From assembly GCA_900618425.1 (NCBI GenBank), contig UZAN01044520.1:4654-35910 (forward strand): 31,257 nucleotides of DNA, written 5' to 3'. The translations under genes and the position numbers were made by a program. This DNA is from Echinostoma caproni. Taxonomy: Eukaryota > Platyhelminthes > Trematoda > Plagiorchiida > Echinostomatidae. Every line of letters begins with the position of its first letter. Position 1 is the first letter of the stretch. Below are positions 1 through 8,719 of this stretch, piece after piece. The notes below the pieces were generated by a model. It saw nothing but the letters and a program-made list of their open reading frames with translations, searched no databases and was not told the DNA's origin.

Positions 1-1838
1 ATCGCTAACGGCTGTAACTTGCAATGGTGTTACAAGGTCAATCGTAGAGCACGTTTATGATCAACACAGTCCCCGCCACTGCGGGAGCCGCCTTGGTTGC
101 ACGCGTCTCCTGCTGTAGTGTTATCATGAGCATTCTATCAGACTGATACCTCGCACACAGCTTTGTCATAGTTTTAGGGATAGGTAGCAGCTACGGATAG
201 ATCATTGTTTGAGGATGGTCGTTTCCCAGATCCAATGAAATAGCGAACGCAGTGGGTTGAGCTAAACTGAAATGCAGGTTTTAAATATTTCCGCAGAATA
301 CCCTCTTCCCTTGGGGGTTTTCAGTTTACTAACCGTTGAGGCAATTTCTTCCCTATATGGTGACTGGTAGTTGACTGTGTGGGGTTCATGTTTTTTGCTA
401 CCGCTAGGCGGTCAGGTTGTCTAGTTGTGCGGTTTAATTAGACCCAGGTTTCGCATTTCTGAATTTCAGTCATCTGTTTTCCAAAGAATAGCACACTTGT
501 GGAATATTTTCCCCTTTCTGGTCTTTCTTCCAAGTTACGGCAAATTCCATCTTCTTAACTTGATCCAACAACCAACAAGCTAGTTCACTCTGTTGACTTC
601 TGTATAAAAACTAATAGGTTTATCAGCAGAATATTCCTTGGTAAAGAGCTTATATAATCAAATTATTGACCCTCCGGACTCCCTTCAAATTTTAACTGTC
701 TGCATGCCGATCTGCCCATGGTCCGTCTTTTAACTAATCATACGACAAATTTCATTTGTCTTACGACACGATCATTCGATTTTTTTCTCTACCATATAGT
801 TCCGGATTTACTTGTTTTTCATATTCCTGTGCATCTGTATGTATTTTCACACGCCTGAGTTCAGACTGTGCTAGTATTTCACACGCGTCCGAATCCAGAC
901 TGTGCCAAATAAATCACGATACAATAACCTGAATAAAAAAGTAAAAGTCCATCATTTGATCGAGGGCACGATGCTGCTAGGTTACCTAGGCCAAAGCAGG
1001 TGAATTTTATTGGGGACTTCACAATCGGGGTATTCGGCTATCCAAAGCCTGACCCTCGAGGCAGCGAGGCGGTGTGCGAAAACCGCACTCCATTGGGGCC
1101 TCCGAAAGCCCCAGTATGATCGGGTGGGTGTCTTGGATTGTGACTGGTAACCCTTCTTTTACTGCTCGCAAAATGCTCCCATCCGGCCAAGCGTCTCAAA
1201 CATAACTATCATCATCGTGCGGCGAAATACAGTGAAGCAAACTTCGCTGATCGCTGCCAGACTCGCAATTCATACAAGGCTAGTGGTAAAATTTAAGGTA
1301 GACAGGGATCGGACCTTCTTTGAGAGAGGGAGAAGAAATTGAACCACTGTGGTCAGCACACGAGGTGAACAATCGAACCCTGCATACATACCATTTCCAG
1401 CATTCCGGTCTGATAAGAAATGACAACAGCCTCTGCTGAGGAAGCCCTACTCACTGTCTCCTTGTGGCGGAGGTATTTTCCCACCCAAGTGAGAGGTCGA
1501 AAAGCCAATGTCCGGGGCTGTAATTGGATCATAGGAAACTGTTACCTACCAGAGTCGGAACTCGGTGGCACGGCTTGAGCTGCAGACCAGTGACCGCGAC
1601 TTACACCACCTGGACTGCACTGAATAAATCACATTCGGTTCTCTCCACAACCGCTTCCACAGTGGTGATACCAATATGCAGATTATAAAGCTCCTAAATC
1701 TGTTAAAAAACGGCAGTACGAACTCAGACAAGTGTGAAGTACAGTGTCATTCTTCCTATCATTTCTTGTCACATTTCCCAACGTAATACTTGTTACTTAC
1801 CCCAAGCAGTAATTGCCACGTCTGGTTTCGGTTTTCAG
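1..1838. other. non-coding, probably Argonaute intron or upstream sequence
   Basis: I found no earlier Argonaute exon (no PAZ or early MID motifs). The stretch holds an imperfect direct duplication of about 32 bp at 843-874 and 875-907, sharing TTTCACACGC and CAGACTGTGC. A GC-richer segment at 960-1240 looks repeat-like but matches nothing I recognise. The only open frame, about 60 codons on the minus strand at 1546-1731, has no recognisable domain. Confidence 0.5.
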
Positions 1839-2023
1839 ATTATTTACACTACAACTCCAAAAGATCTCCAATGATGCTGGAATGCCTATCCTAGGGCAAC
1901 CGTGTTTCTGCAAGTATGCTACCGGTCAGGATCAGGTTGAACCCATGTTTCGTTATTTGAAAAACACACATGCTGGCCTTCAGTTGATCGTGGTCGTTCT
2001 TCCGGGGAAAACACCTGTCTACG
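1839..2023 (+). CDS. AGO: Argonaute exon: MID domain core
   Basis: The acceptor TTTTCAG ends at 1838 and the donor GTAAGTA begins at 2024. The exon opens on the third base of a split codon and closes with the first base of the Ala codon of PVYA. It encodes the MID segment with [28 protein letters not shown] and LPGKTPVY. The Tyr before the junction corresponds to the residue that stacks on the guide 5' base (Y529 in human AGO2). An open frame runs upstream of 1839 to 1813, but that stretch has no Argonaute similarity and is read through the splice acceptor. Confidence 0.93.
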
Positions 2024-5000
2024 GTAAGTAACTTTTCCTCAAGAGCAGTCTTTTTTGGGAGTATTTGTTAACGGAGACACCCTAGCTCTTTTATTGTGAT
2101 GTGTAAACAACCTGTTGGAGCGCGATTTTTGGCGTAGTCAGGCCAAAATTTTTCCCTATTAGTTGTTATCGGTCTTTGTTTCGTTCTTCATCCAAGATTT
2201 CTTCGCCCCATCATGTTTNTGTTCGAAAAATGGAATCTTTTTTATTTTTTTTATTACATACCTAAGTGTCACGAACAGCAAATGTGGTGAACCCCATAGA
2301 CACGTGGACCTGCTGTTCAGTGGTGTAAACCGGCAACCTAAGCCCCGGGACTTGGAGTGGCGAACCACATAAGGCCCCGCCAGGTTAGGCGTGGTATTGA
2401 ACCGGACGACAGCAGAGCTGCCTATCACCAAAGCAGCTGCATCTTCAGTTACAGTTTTCACAACCGTGCATTTTCGTGCACCGGTTTTGGTTGTTGTCTT
2501 TTGGTTGCCCATTTAGGTAAAGGAGGAGAATAAAGATTAGAGTGTTGAGAGTAGATTCACAATGAAGATAGAGAATTCATTTAGACTAGGGTTGCAAGAA
2601 TAATGAGTAAATACACGAGTTCCGCATCTCACCGAATGCGATTGATCAAATCACTCAACTGTCTGTAAATTTTCTGTTTCCCATTGTGAGAAAACACTTT
2701 GTGTTTTCTCACAATGGGTATAGATGATATATTCGGACAATTTTCTTTTTCGTTTAATAGTCACATTGCTCGGGTGTTGATTTAGTTTCTCTCCTAAATC
2801 CCATCATGATATGATTGATCGGCTTTCGTTTTTGTTACTAATTTCAGCGGAAGTAAAACGTGTCGGCGACATCATGTTCGGTTTGGCCACACAATGTGTA
2901 CAGTCAAAGAATGTTAACAAAACATCTCCCCAAACGCTTTCCAATCTGTGCTTGAAGATCAATGTGAAGCTAGGTGGTATCAATTCTATCATTGTACCGA
3001 GTGTTCGACCCGCAGTCTTCCGCGAACCGGTCATTTTCCTTGGTGCTGATGTAACTCATCCACCAGCCGGGGATAAAACAAAACCCAGTATTGCGGCGGT
3101 CGTGGCCAGCATGGACGCTCACCCCAGTCGCTATTCGGCCACAGTTCGTGTCCAGTCTCATCGTCAAGAAATCATTCAAGATCTCTATCCAATGGTGAAA
3201 GATTTACTGCTACAATTCTATCGTGCCACTCGATTCAAACCAACGCGTATCATATACTATCGTGACGGTGTCAGTGAAGGTCAATTCCTCAATGTAAGCA
3301 TTTGCCTTCATTTATGTATATTCGGACTGCCGTTTCTCACAAGTGAATGTAAGAAGTGTTTTATTTGAATCAGATGAATTTTCTCGTCTGTACTTTTAAC
3401 TCCAATCCTGTCCTTTTCGAATTGTAATGCCATGTGTCATTTTATCTATACCTTTTGCAAGCCAAGTTGTCTCAGTATCATATCAAGATGTCCTCGGATT
3501 ATTTCAAGCTGTCGCGTTGACCTCACCGGTGCTGAAATAATCCGGGGACATCTTGAAATGATACTGGGACAACTTGAAATAATCGTCAGACATCTTGAAA
3601 TAATGATCAGTGAACTTGAAATGATTCCCGGACATCTTGATACGATACTGGGACAACTTGACTTGCAAAAGATATAGATCGTCAGTGAATTCAAGTGTGT
3701 TCAAATAAATCCACCTGCTTTTTCTCAAGACTAACGGCAATAACCAAGTTTGCTTCTGATGAACTGAAGTGGATTCACCTAAGTTCGTGACTTGTTGCAG
3801 ATGACCATATGAGGAATCCATCTGAGTTGGGGACGATGACTAAACGATACTTCATTGTCTAAGAATTCTCGAATAGAAGCTGTTGTTAATAAAGAAATCA
3901 ATAAAATGAATACACAGATGAACACCTATCCGAAAATGGTTCTGATGAATTCAATCAAACTCACGAGTTACCTAAATCAAAGTCTGAATTGGCCGTTGTG
4001 GTACGCAACAAATATTCAGGATATCGAAGTGGATCTGAGGGAAACGACTGATGCCCACAGCTATGAGGCGTGATTCACTGTGGTGGTGATGCAGTGGTTT
4101 AGTCGCTGTCACTAGCATGCTTTGGACCCTAGTGTCCGAGGTTCGAGCCCCGCCATCGCCACCCAGCTTTAGTGGCACGTAGCGTTTCTGTCGTCTGGTT
4201 CGATACCACGCCTAAACTAAGTGGGGTCTTATGTTTCTCGTCACTCCAAGTCCCAAGATATAGGTTACCAGTTTCCATGAATGGACAGCAGGTCTGCCTG
4301 GTTATGGGGTCCATTTTGCCTGCTGTTTCTCGCACAGGTGTGTAATAAAAGAATTTCATGCAAGACACCTGCGGACTAATAACCAAGCTGTGTTGAATAC
4401 GGTTACAGCCTATGCTTATGTCTGAGCCATAGGAAATACGATCACGTAGTAAAATTATCGACGATGAGTATATGAAGTGTGTTACGCGGGGAGTGGGGAG
4501 AGATCGATACACCTGGGATAGTCAAAAACGTCTTCAGTGGTGCAACAAAAGCGTTGAATAAACGATGCAATAAATTTTAACATAACACCGTCGTAAGTAT
4601 CTTCACTTTCATGACAAACACGGCCGAAAACTTGAAGTCAAGGAGATTCAGTTGTAAATCGACATGACTTGTTTTCTTTGGCGTGATATATCTCGCTGTC
4701 ACTTATCCATACTATTTTTGTTGATAGCTTCGCGAGGTTATCAACTTCTATTGAATATTTGGATTTACACCACCCAATCTTTTTTCACTGTAGGTACTAA
4801 ATCATGAACTGCGCGCGGTTCGTGAGGCTTGCGTCAAACTGGAGTTGGGGTACCAGCCGGGCATAACGTTCATAGTTGTACAAAAGCGCCATCACACCCG
4901 CCTTTTCTGCGCAGACAAGAAAGATCAGATGGGTAAATCGGGTAATATTCCGGCCGGTACCACTGTCGATCAAATTATCACTCATCCAACGGAATTCGAT

Positions 5001-6139
5001 TTCTACTTGTGTAGCCATGCCGGAATCCAAGGAACTTCACGACCCAGTCATTATCATGTCCTGTGGGATGACAACCGGTAGGTCTGATAAGTATATTCAT
5101 AGGATCTAGCCAAATTTCGTTTTCCCTCCTGAAGAACTTTGTCTGTCGTTCTTTTTTCAAAACTCACATTACTTGACATTTCAAAAGTCCTATCGTTTGT
5201 TGAAAATCTGATAGATCAATCGGCAATTTCGTATGTAATTATGATTAGAGCTGACTTCTAGCTTCAGAACAAGTTTTGTCATTCTAACTCTAATCCTCTG
5301 TTCTAAAATCACTTTCTTTTTCTGCACACAGATTCAGTGCTGATGATATCCAGAATTTAACCTATCAATTGTGTCACACTTATGTGCGATGCACTCGGTC
5401 CGTATCGATTCCCGCACCGGCCTACTACGCACACCTTGTTGCGTTCCGAGCACGCTATCACTTGGTTGAGAAAGAAATCGATAGGTTAGTTTTTCATGCC
5501 CTCACGAATCATTGTCCTTAATCGGATCAACAATGTTCATGCTTTCCTGGTTTCGGTCAGTTTATCAATGCTCTGCTTCTATCGAAATTCACAATCTATT
5601 ATCTACATGGTCTGAACCCATTTTTACCAGTGCTTATATGTTGTCTATTAGTGCCGTTTTTAGTCACTTGTGCCGTGTCCTAAAGGAAGGCGACTGCATG
5701 CGAAGGCATATTGTGTTACAGTCGTTAGCAATTAAAATATGAGCTGTCTACTGTGGAATGGAGTTGAATGAATGGTACACGGACGATGTTCATTAGTTCG
5801 TCACTGTCCTTTAAATCTGCAGGTGTCTCTTTCGGAAGAATACACCTTATGAGCTCGGCCTATCCGAGCCATTTGATTTTGAGATAATCCTGCCGAGCAA
5901 CTTTTAAAAGACTTAATCTCCGCTCATTTGATAATGCTGTTTCTTTTCTGATAAGTTTGCAAACAAAGCTGTGCTATCATAAATTGTATGTTCTCTACGT
6001 CTTTTATTTCTTACTCGTTTGTCCTGCTAGTGGCGAAGGAAGTCAAAAATCAGGAAATTCTGATGAACGTACACCAACGGCTATGATGCGAGCGGTCACT
6101 GTCCATCCCGAGACGCTACGAGTGATGTATTTCGCTTAG
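1839..6139 (+). CDS. AGO: Argonaute (AGO clade), 3' part: end of MID domain plus complete PIWI domain, five exons
   Basis: This is the C-terminal part of a guide-RNA-binding Argonaute, the core of the RISC silencing complex in the cytoplasm. Coding exons are 1839-2023, 2848-3293, 4794-5077, 5332-5484 and 6031-6139; all introns are GT-AG and every junction keeps frame. The exons total 1177 nt, about 391 residues, and end in the typical AGO C-terminus MYFA followed by TAG. The MID 5'-phosphate pocket is conserved (Tyr and Lys around PVYAEVK, Gln in ATQC, two Lys in CLKINVK). The PIWI slicer residues are all present: Asp 3048-3050, Glu 3168-3170, Asp 3264-3266 and His 5432-5434, corresponding to D597, E637, D669 and H807 of human AGO2. 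It is therefore inferred to be catalytically competent and of the miRNA/siRNA class rather than PIWI class. The N, PAZ and early MID exons are not found in 1-1838 and must lie upstream of the window. No promoter is visible. Confidence 0.95.
2236..2520 (-). mobile_element. 5'-truncated non-LTR retrotransposon 3' end (3'UTR only)
   Basis: Read on the minus strand, this begins with ATGGGCAACCAAAAGACAAC and runs to an A-rich tail (the T-rich stretch 2236-2254 on the plus strand). The first 90 bp match the region after the ORF2 stop in the non-LTR element at 18702-19160. The following 160 bp match the tail of the SINE at 4082. This joins the two and identifies the piece as a LINE 3' end. It lies in antisense orientation within the first Argonaute intron of this window. 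The open frame it creates (2159-2512, minus) is not a protein gene. Confidence 0.7.
2680..2718. repeat. perfect 18-bp inverted repeat with 3-nt loop
   Basis: The left arm 2680-2697 and right arm 2701-2718 are exact reverse complements around the loop TTT. The hairpin lies in an Argonaute intron, 129 bp before the next exon. The stem is shorter than a typical animal pre-miRNA and has no flanking pairing. Confidence 0.95.
2848..3293 (+). CDS. AGO: Argonaute exon: MID/PIWI junction with three catalytic residues
   Basis: The acceptor ATTTCAG ends at 2847 and the donor GTAAGC starts at 3294 (phase 0). The exon starts with the two bases completing the Ala codon. It encodes [18 protein letters not shown] (5'-phosphate pocket), [12 protein letters not shown] (first catalytic Asp), HRQEIIQDL (glutamate finger) and [10 protein letters not shown] (second Asp). 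This exon alone carries three of the four slicer residues. The frame stays open past the donor to 3368, but that extension has no Argonaute similarity. Confidence 0.95.
3444..3679. repeat. fold-back element with internal about 20-bp minisatellite
   Basis: Arms of about 49 bp (3444-3493 and 3631-3679) are imperfect reverse complements, sharing ATCTATANCTTTTGCAAG at the outer ends. Between and within them runs an array of 20-22 bp units, alternating GACATCTTGAAAT and GACAACTTGAAAT types. Because the unit is nearly a multiple of three and inverted, both strands stay open and translate to repeated LEI/LEM and RCP-IIS peptides. It has no transposase. It looks like a non-autonomous fold-back or MITE-type element in the 1.5-kb Argonaute intron. 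Confidence 0.8.
4082..4356 (+). mobile_element. tRNA-derived SINE with LINE-type tail
   Basis: The 5' 80 bp are tRNA-like. 4082-4091 can pair with 4154-4163 (10 bp with one G-U), there is a D-arm-like segment, and the Pol III B box GGTTCGAGCCC sits at 4140-4150. The remainder (4184-4350) is clearly homologous, over about 165 bp, to the minus-strand LINE 3' end at 2252-2415, including TACCACGCCTAA and CACTCCAAGTCCC. It ends in GTGTAATAAAAGAA. This is the classic SINE design of Pol III promoter plus a 3' tail recognised by a partner LINE RT. It lies in the sense orientation in an Argonaute intron. Confidence 0.82.
4794..5077 (+). CDS. AGO: Argonaute exon: central PIWI domain
   Basis: The acceptor TTTTTCACTGTAG ends at 4793 and the donor GTAGGT starts at 5078, splitting an Arg codon after two bases. 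The exon encodes [49 protein letters not shown] (split here as two adjacent conserved blocks) and VLWDDN. These blocks are near-invariant across AGO-clade proteins and place the gene in that clade rather than among PIWI proteins. Confidence 0.94.
5332..5484 (+). CDS. AGO: Argonaute exon: PIWI with catalytic His
   Basis: The acceptor TGCACACAG ends at 5331 and the donor GTTAGT begins at 5485. The exon encodes [15 protein letters not shown] and [18 protein letters not shown]. The His of YAHL (5432-5434) is the fourth metal-binding residue, and the Arg of AFRA corresponds to the PIWI arginine that contacts the guide phosphate. It ends in a split Ser codon completed at 6031. Confidence 0.94.
6031..6139 (+). 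CDS. AGO: Argonaute terminal exon and stop
   Basis: The acceptor TCCTGCTAG ends at 6030. The exon encodes a variable hydrophilic stretch ([12 protein letters not shown]) and then the conserved tail [14 protein letters not shown], with TAG at 6137-6139. The buried C-terminal carboxylate of AGO proteins helps shape the guide 5' pocket, so an intact end supports a working gene. Confidence 0.93.
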
Positions 6140-6714
6140 GCCGCTCCTCAAGGACTGCCGCCTTGGAACTCTCACTATGTACTTCTCTATCGACCTCCTT
6201 TATCTTCACGGCCAAACTGTCTTTTTTTTCTTTACTTGTCTTTCTCCTTAGCATTTATTGTCCTTGTTTGTGCCAACAGCCTTGAAGCGTCATAATCGCG
6301 GAATTATCCTCTCCCTCCCCGAATTCCCCGACCTGGTTATATTGAACCTACCGCGTCTGATACATTCTTTTTTAATTATATAAATGCTAAATCTGAGTTG
6401 TATTCGAGTGGGGGGACGAAATCATATGGCATAGCGCACATGAATGTTAGTCGGGTGTAGAGGTCATGCAACCTCCACTAATAAGATCCTCACGTAAAGC
6501 GGGTTCAAAGTTCCAACTGAAACGATTTCGGTTAATAACATAATAATAATAATTATTATAAAATAAATTGATCAGATGGTACTTGAATGCTTTTCTAACT
6601 AGACAAGAATGACAGAGCTAGAAACTGAGCTGCACGAACGCAAAACGGTAGTATTCGATCGTGTAGGACATCCTACCTATCCCAATGAGATGTCACAGCG
6701 TGAATCTCAAGATG
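6140..6714. other. Argonaute 3' flank / 3'UTR, no gene recognised
   Basis: This is T- and C-rich sequence after the stop, with an AT-rich simple repeat (6535-6570) containing the candidate polyadenylation hexamer. A 75-codon frame at 6609-6836 starts MTELETEL but runs into the tRNA-like fossil and has no recognised domain. Confidence 0.4.
6562..6567 (+). terminator. candidate polyadenylation signal AATAAA for the Argonaute mRNA
   Basis: An exact AATAAA hexamer lies 423 nt after the Argonaute stop, at the end of an AT-rich microsatellite-like stretch (6535-6570). It is the first exact hexamer I see downstream, but AT-rich sequence produces such hexamers by chance. Confidence 0.3.
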
Positions 6715-6719
6715 CAGGC

Positions 6720-6800
6720 GGAGGTTTCGTCAGTGAACAGGGATCGAACCCTGTTTCCGAAAACAGCGTTGCACTGTTTTACCAGCCGTGCTTTGGGGAC
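6720..6800 (-). pseudogene. tRNA-like sequence (tRNA pseudogene or SINE head)
   Basis: On the minus strand there is a perfect 6-bp T-arm with a B box GGTTCGATCCC (6736-6755) and a perfect 6-bp anticodon-type arm with loop TGCAACG (6761-6779). By position the anticodon would be CAA, but U33 is replaced by G. The acceptor and D stems are not convincing. A SINE head or decayed tRNA is more likely than a functional tRNA. Confidence 0.45.
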
Positions 6801-7130
6801 TTGAATAGCCAAGTAAGCTATGGTTATGTGAGCTGAACTGGGTGTGCTTAGGACTAATTCATCGGATTCTTAAACCAATTACTTCGCGATGGGTGATGTT
6901 TCTGTGCTACTTTCAGATCCGCTTTTTCTTGCAATGAATCTTCATTTGAATGAACATCCCTAAGGATTAATATAACCTGCCTTATTTATTCCAAATTAGT
7001 TTACAATCATTTGTCATCAGAGACTACTGACAAACACTGCGTTGCACTAGTCTGGTTGGGCAACCAGAAAAACGATGCTCAGGTAGTCGCCGTCATCCAC
7101 TGGAGCAAATGCTCACCGTTCATAAATAAC

Positions 7131-7445
7131 GTTGGCATATGTTACGCATGACACCGAATGGGTTATCGCGGTGTGCGGTTTTCCGAGGTAGGTAGTAGAT
7201 GGGAAAGATGGAAAGAGTGGTCGAACTAACGCGGTATGAATTGTGTTGATCCAACCCTGTACCAGCCAAATAGCTGCTCGTTAAAATTTCAGAACAACAG
7301 AAGTCTGAGGTCGTTAAACCGGATCATTTAAGTTATGCTGGTCTACTTGAACTCCATTTTCATCCTGACTGCTACCAACATTCCAGTCTCCCTCTGCTCA
7401 TTTATCCAAATTGGTGTACAAAAGACAACAACTAAGAGCTCCGAG
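7131..7445 (+). mobile_element. decayed non-LTR retrotransposon ORF2 C-terminus and 3'UTR
   Basis: GTTGGCATATGTTACGCATG at 7131 aligns with GTTGGGACATGTGCTACGCATG of the better-preserved copy at 18722, which encodes WLGHVLRM. The 3' flank at 7400-7435 (ATTTATCCAAATTGG then CAAAAGACAACAAC) aligns with 19062-19105. Spacing is preserved, but frames are broken by indels and stops. Downstream, 7480-7520 has a stem CGGTC/GACCG enclosing a 16-nt loop. Confidence 0.6.
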
Positions 7446-7539
7446 TGAAATCGCGTAGTAAGTGATTGAAAACTGATCAACGTTTCGGTCACGCTTATGT
7501 GAACGGGACCGAAGTGGTTACCACGTTCAACTACAGGAC

Positions 7540-8289
7540 TGATAAACTTACGTTGGCCTTTGTACTCATAAAAATCACGTCAACCTTATCGTGCGCTTAT
7601 GATCGTGTTAGATGTGTATAGGCTGTTCAAGTGACCTCATGCTCGAGGATAAAGTGAGGCTAAATATATCTTGCTACTCTCGGTGTCAGTGTGAAGCTAT
7701 GCGCAGTTTGTATCCCGTTAGGTCATATCGCTTGTTACAAAAGATTGGTTAGGCCTTTAAACGAAGTCGAAGGACTCTATTCACACCTCATACGTCGTTC
7801 TTGATGAAAGAACGTCTTATTGAGATATTTAGGCTGCTTTCATCAGGCATGCACGGTAAGCAAGTCAAGTCAGTAGTAGCTTTATGCAAGCGGGTGGGTG
7901 AATTTTCAGCATTTAGATTAAATTCAAATTTATGAAATCATTACATAATGAAATAGAAAGCAGTGGATTGTGTTTGTCAATGCAGCAAGCACTGGCGCAA
8001 TTCTGTGGAAATTTTCTCCTTGTCAATAAGTTGACTTGTTAGATATGGCAGAAAGGAATTTCGATAAGCAAAGGTGCGTGCAAATAAAAGTTAAAATCTT
8101 GAGCGTGTGGATGATGTGGACATGCTTTTGAAAACTCTTGTGATGGGTGGTGAGTGTCAGATTATTTTGGCAGTGCAACTTTCGCACGCTTGTGGGTGTC
8201 TGCCAAGGATAGAATCGGCCAATTTATCCCTGACAATGCCACTACATTCAGAGATCTCGCCAGTAAATAAAAGTGTTCAACGTACCGGG
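7540..8289. other. no gene or repeat recognised
   Basis: AT-rich sequence with only short frames. A small imperfect hairpin (CGTTCTT and AAGAACG arms, near 7797-7815) is the only local structure seen. Confidence 0.4.
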
Positions 8290-8630
8290 AAAAATCACCG
8301 GAGAGCAATCACAAAACCAAAATTCAGCTTATGGGGAACAGAAAGTAATCTCAATCGGAGTGGGAAACATGAAAGCTTTCTAACTTTACAGAATGTGTTT
8401 TGAACATGCGGTGACCTTGATAAACTGTGTGATGAGGTGACGCCAAGGTATCTCACTACGGTTGATTTCGGTACGGTTTGTTGATTGGCAGAGAGAGTGG
8501 GGAACCTATCAGTGAGGGCTGAATATGGTACATCGGCCAAGAGGGAAAACAATATCTTGACATTTAGAGGCATTCGACGAGAGGGAACGAGACAAGGACC
8601 AAGTAACAACGTCGTTTCGCTTGCTTTGAA
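8290..8630 (-). pseudogene. non-LTR retrotransposon reverse transcriptase fragment, frameshifted
   Basis: Two overlapping minus-strand frames carry adjacent parts of one RT C-terminal region. One reads SLSSNASKCQDIVFPL; the next, about 20 codons on, reads VRYLGVTSS, SRSPHVQNTFCKVRKLS and LRLLSVP. The order N-K-C, then YLGV, then the helical thumb region is that of jockey/CR1-type LINE reverse transcriptases downstream of the catalytic DD. The catalytic core is absent and at least one frameshift separates the halves, so this is a dead fragment. Confidence 0.6.
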
Positions 8631-8719
8631 TTCCTGAATCCTCTTCAGGAGTGGATGCTTTGCAGCCTTGATCGACAGTGCTAGAGTGTGGCCGAAGTTC
8701 GGCCAATATGTTTCCTACG

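Noticed and set aside
2159..2512. 117-codon minus-strand frame starting MGNQKTT
   Set aside because: It is the translated 3'UTR of a LINE, shared with other LINE and SINE copies in the window; it ends in the A-rich tail.
2680..2718. pre-miRNA hairpin
   Set aside because: An 18-bp stem with a 3-nt loop is too short for a Drosha/Dicer precursor, and the flanks do not pair.
3432..3694. Repetitive peptides on both strands resembling a coiled-coil protein
   Set aside because: They are explained by an inverted minisatellite inside an intron. Both strands being open is a property of the repeat unit.
4129..4512. 127-codon minus-strand open frame
   Set aside because: Antisense reading of the tRNA-headed SINE and its flank.
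7480..7520. Hammerhead candidate on the minus strand with CCGAAACGTTG
   Set aside because: A stem II-like hairpin and GAAAC are present, but the CTGANGA strand is absent (CCACTT instead).
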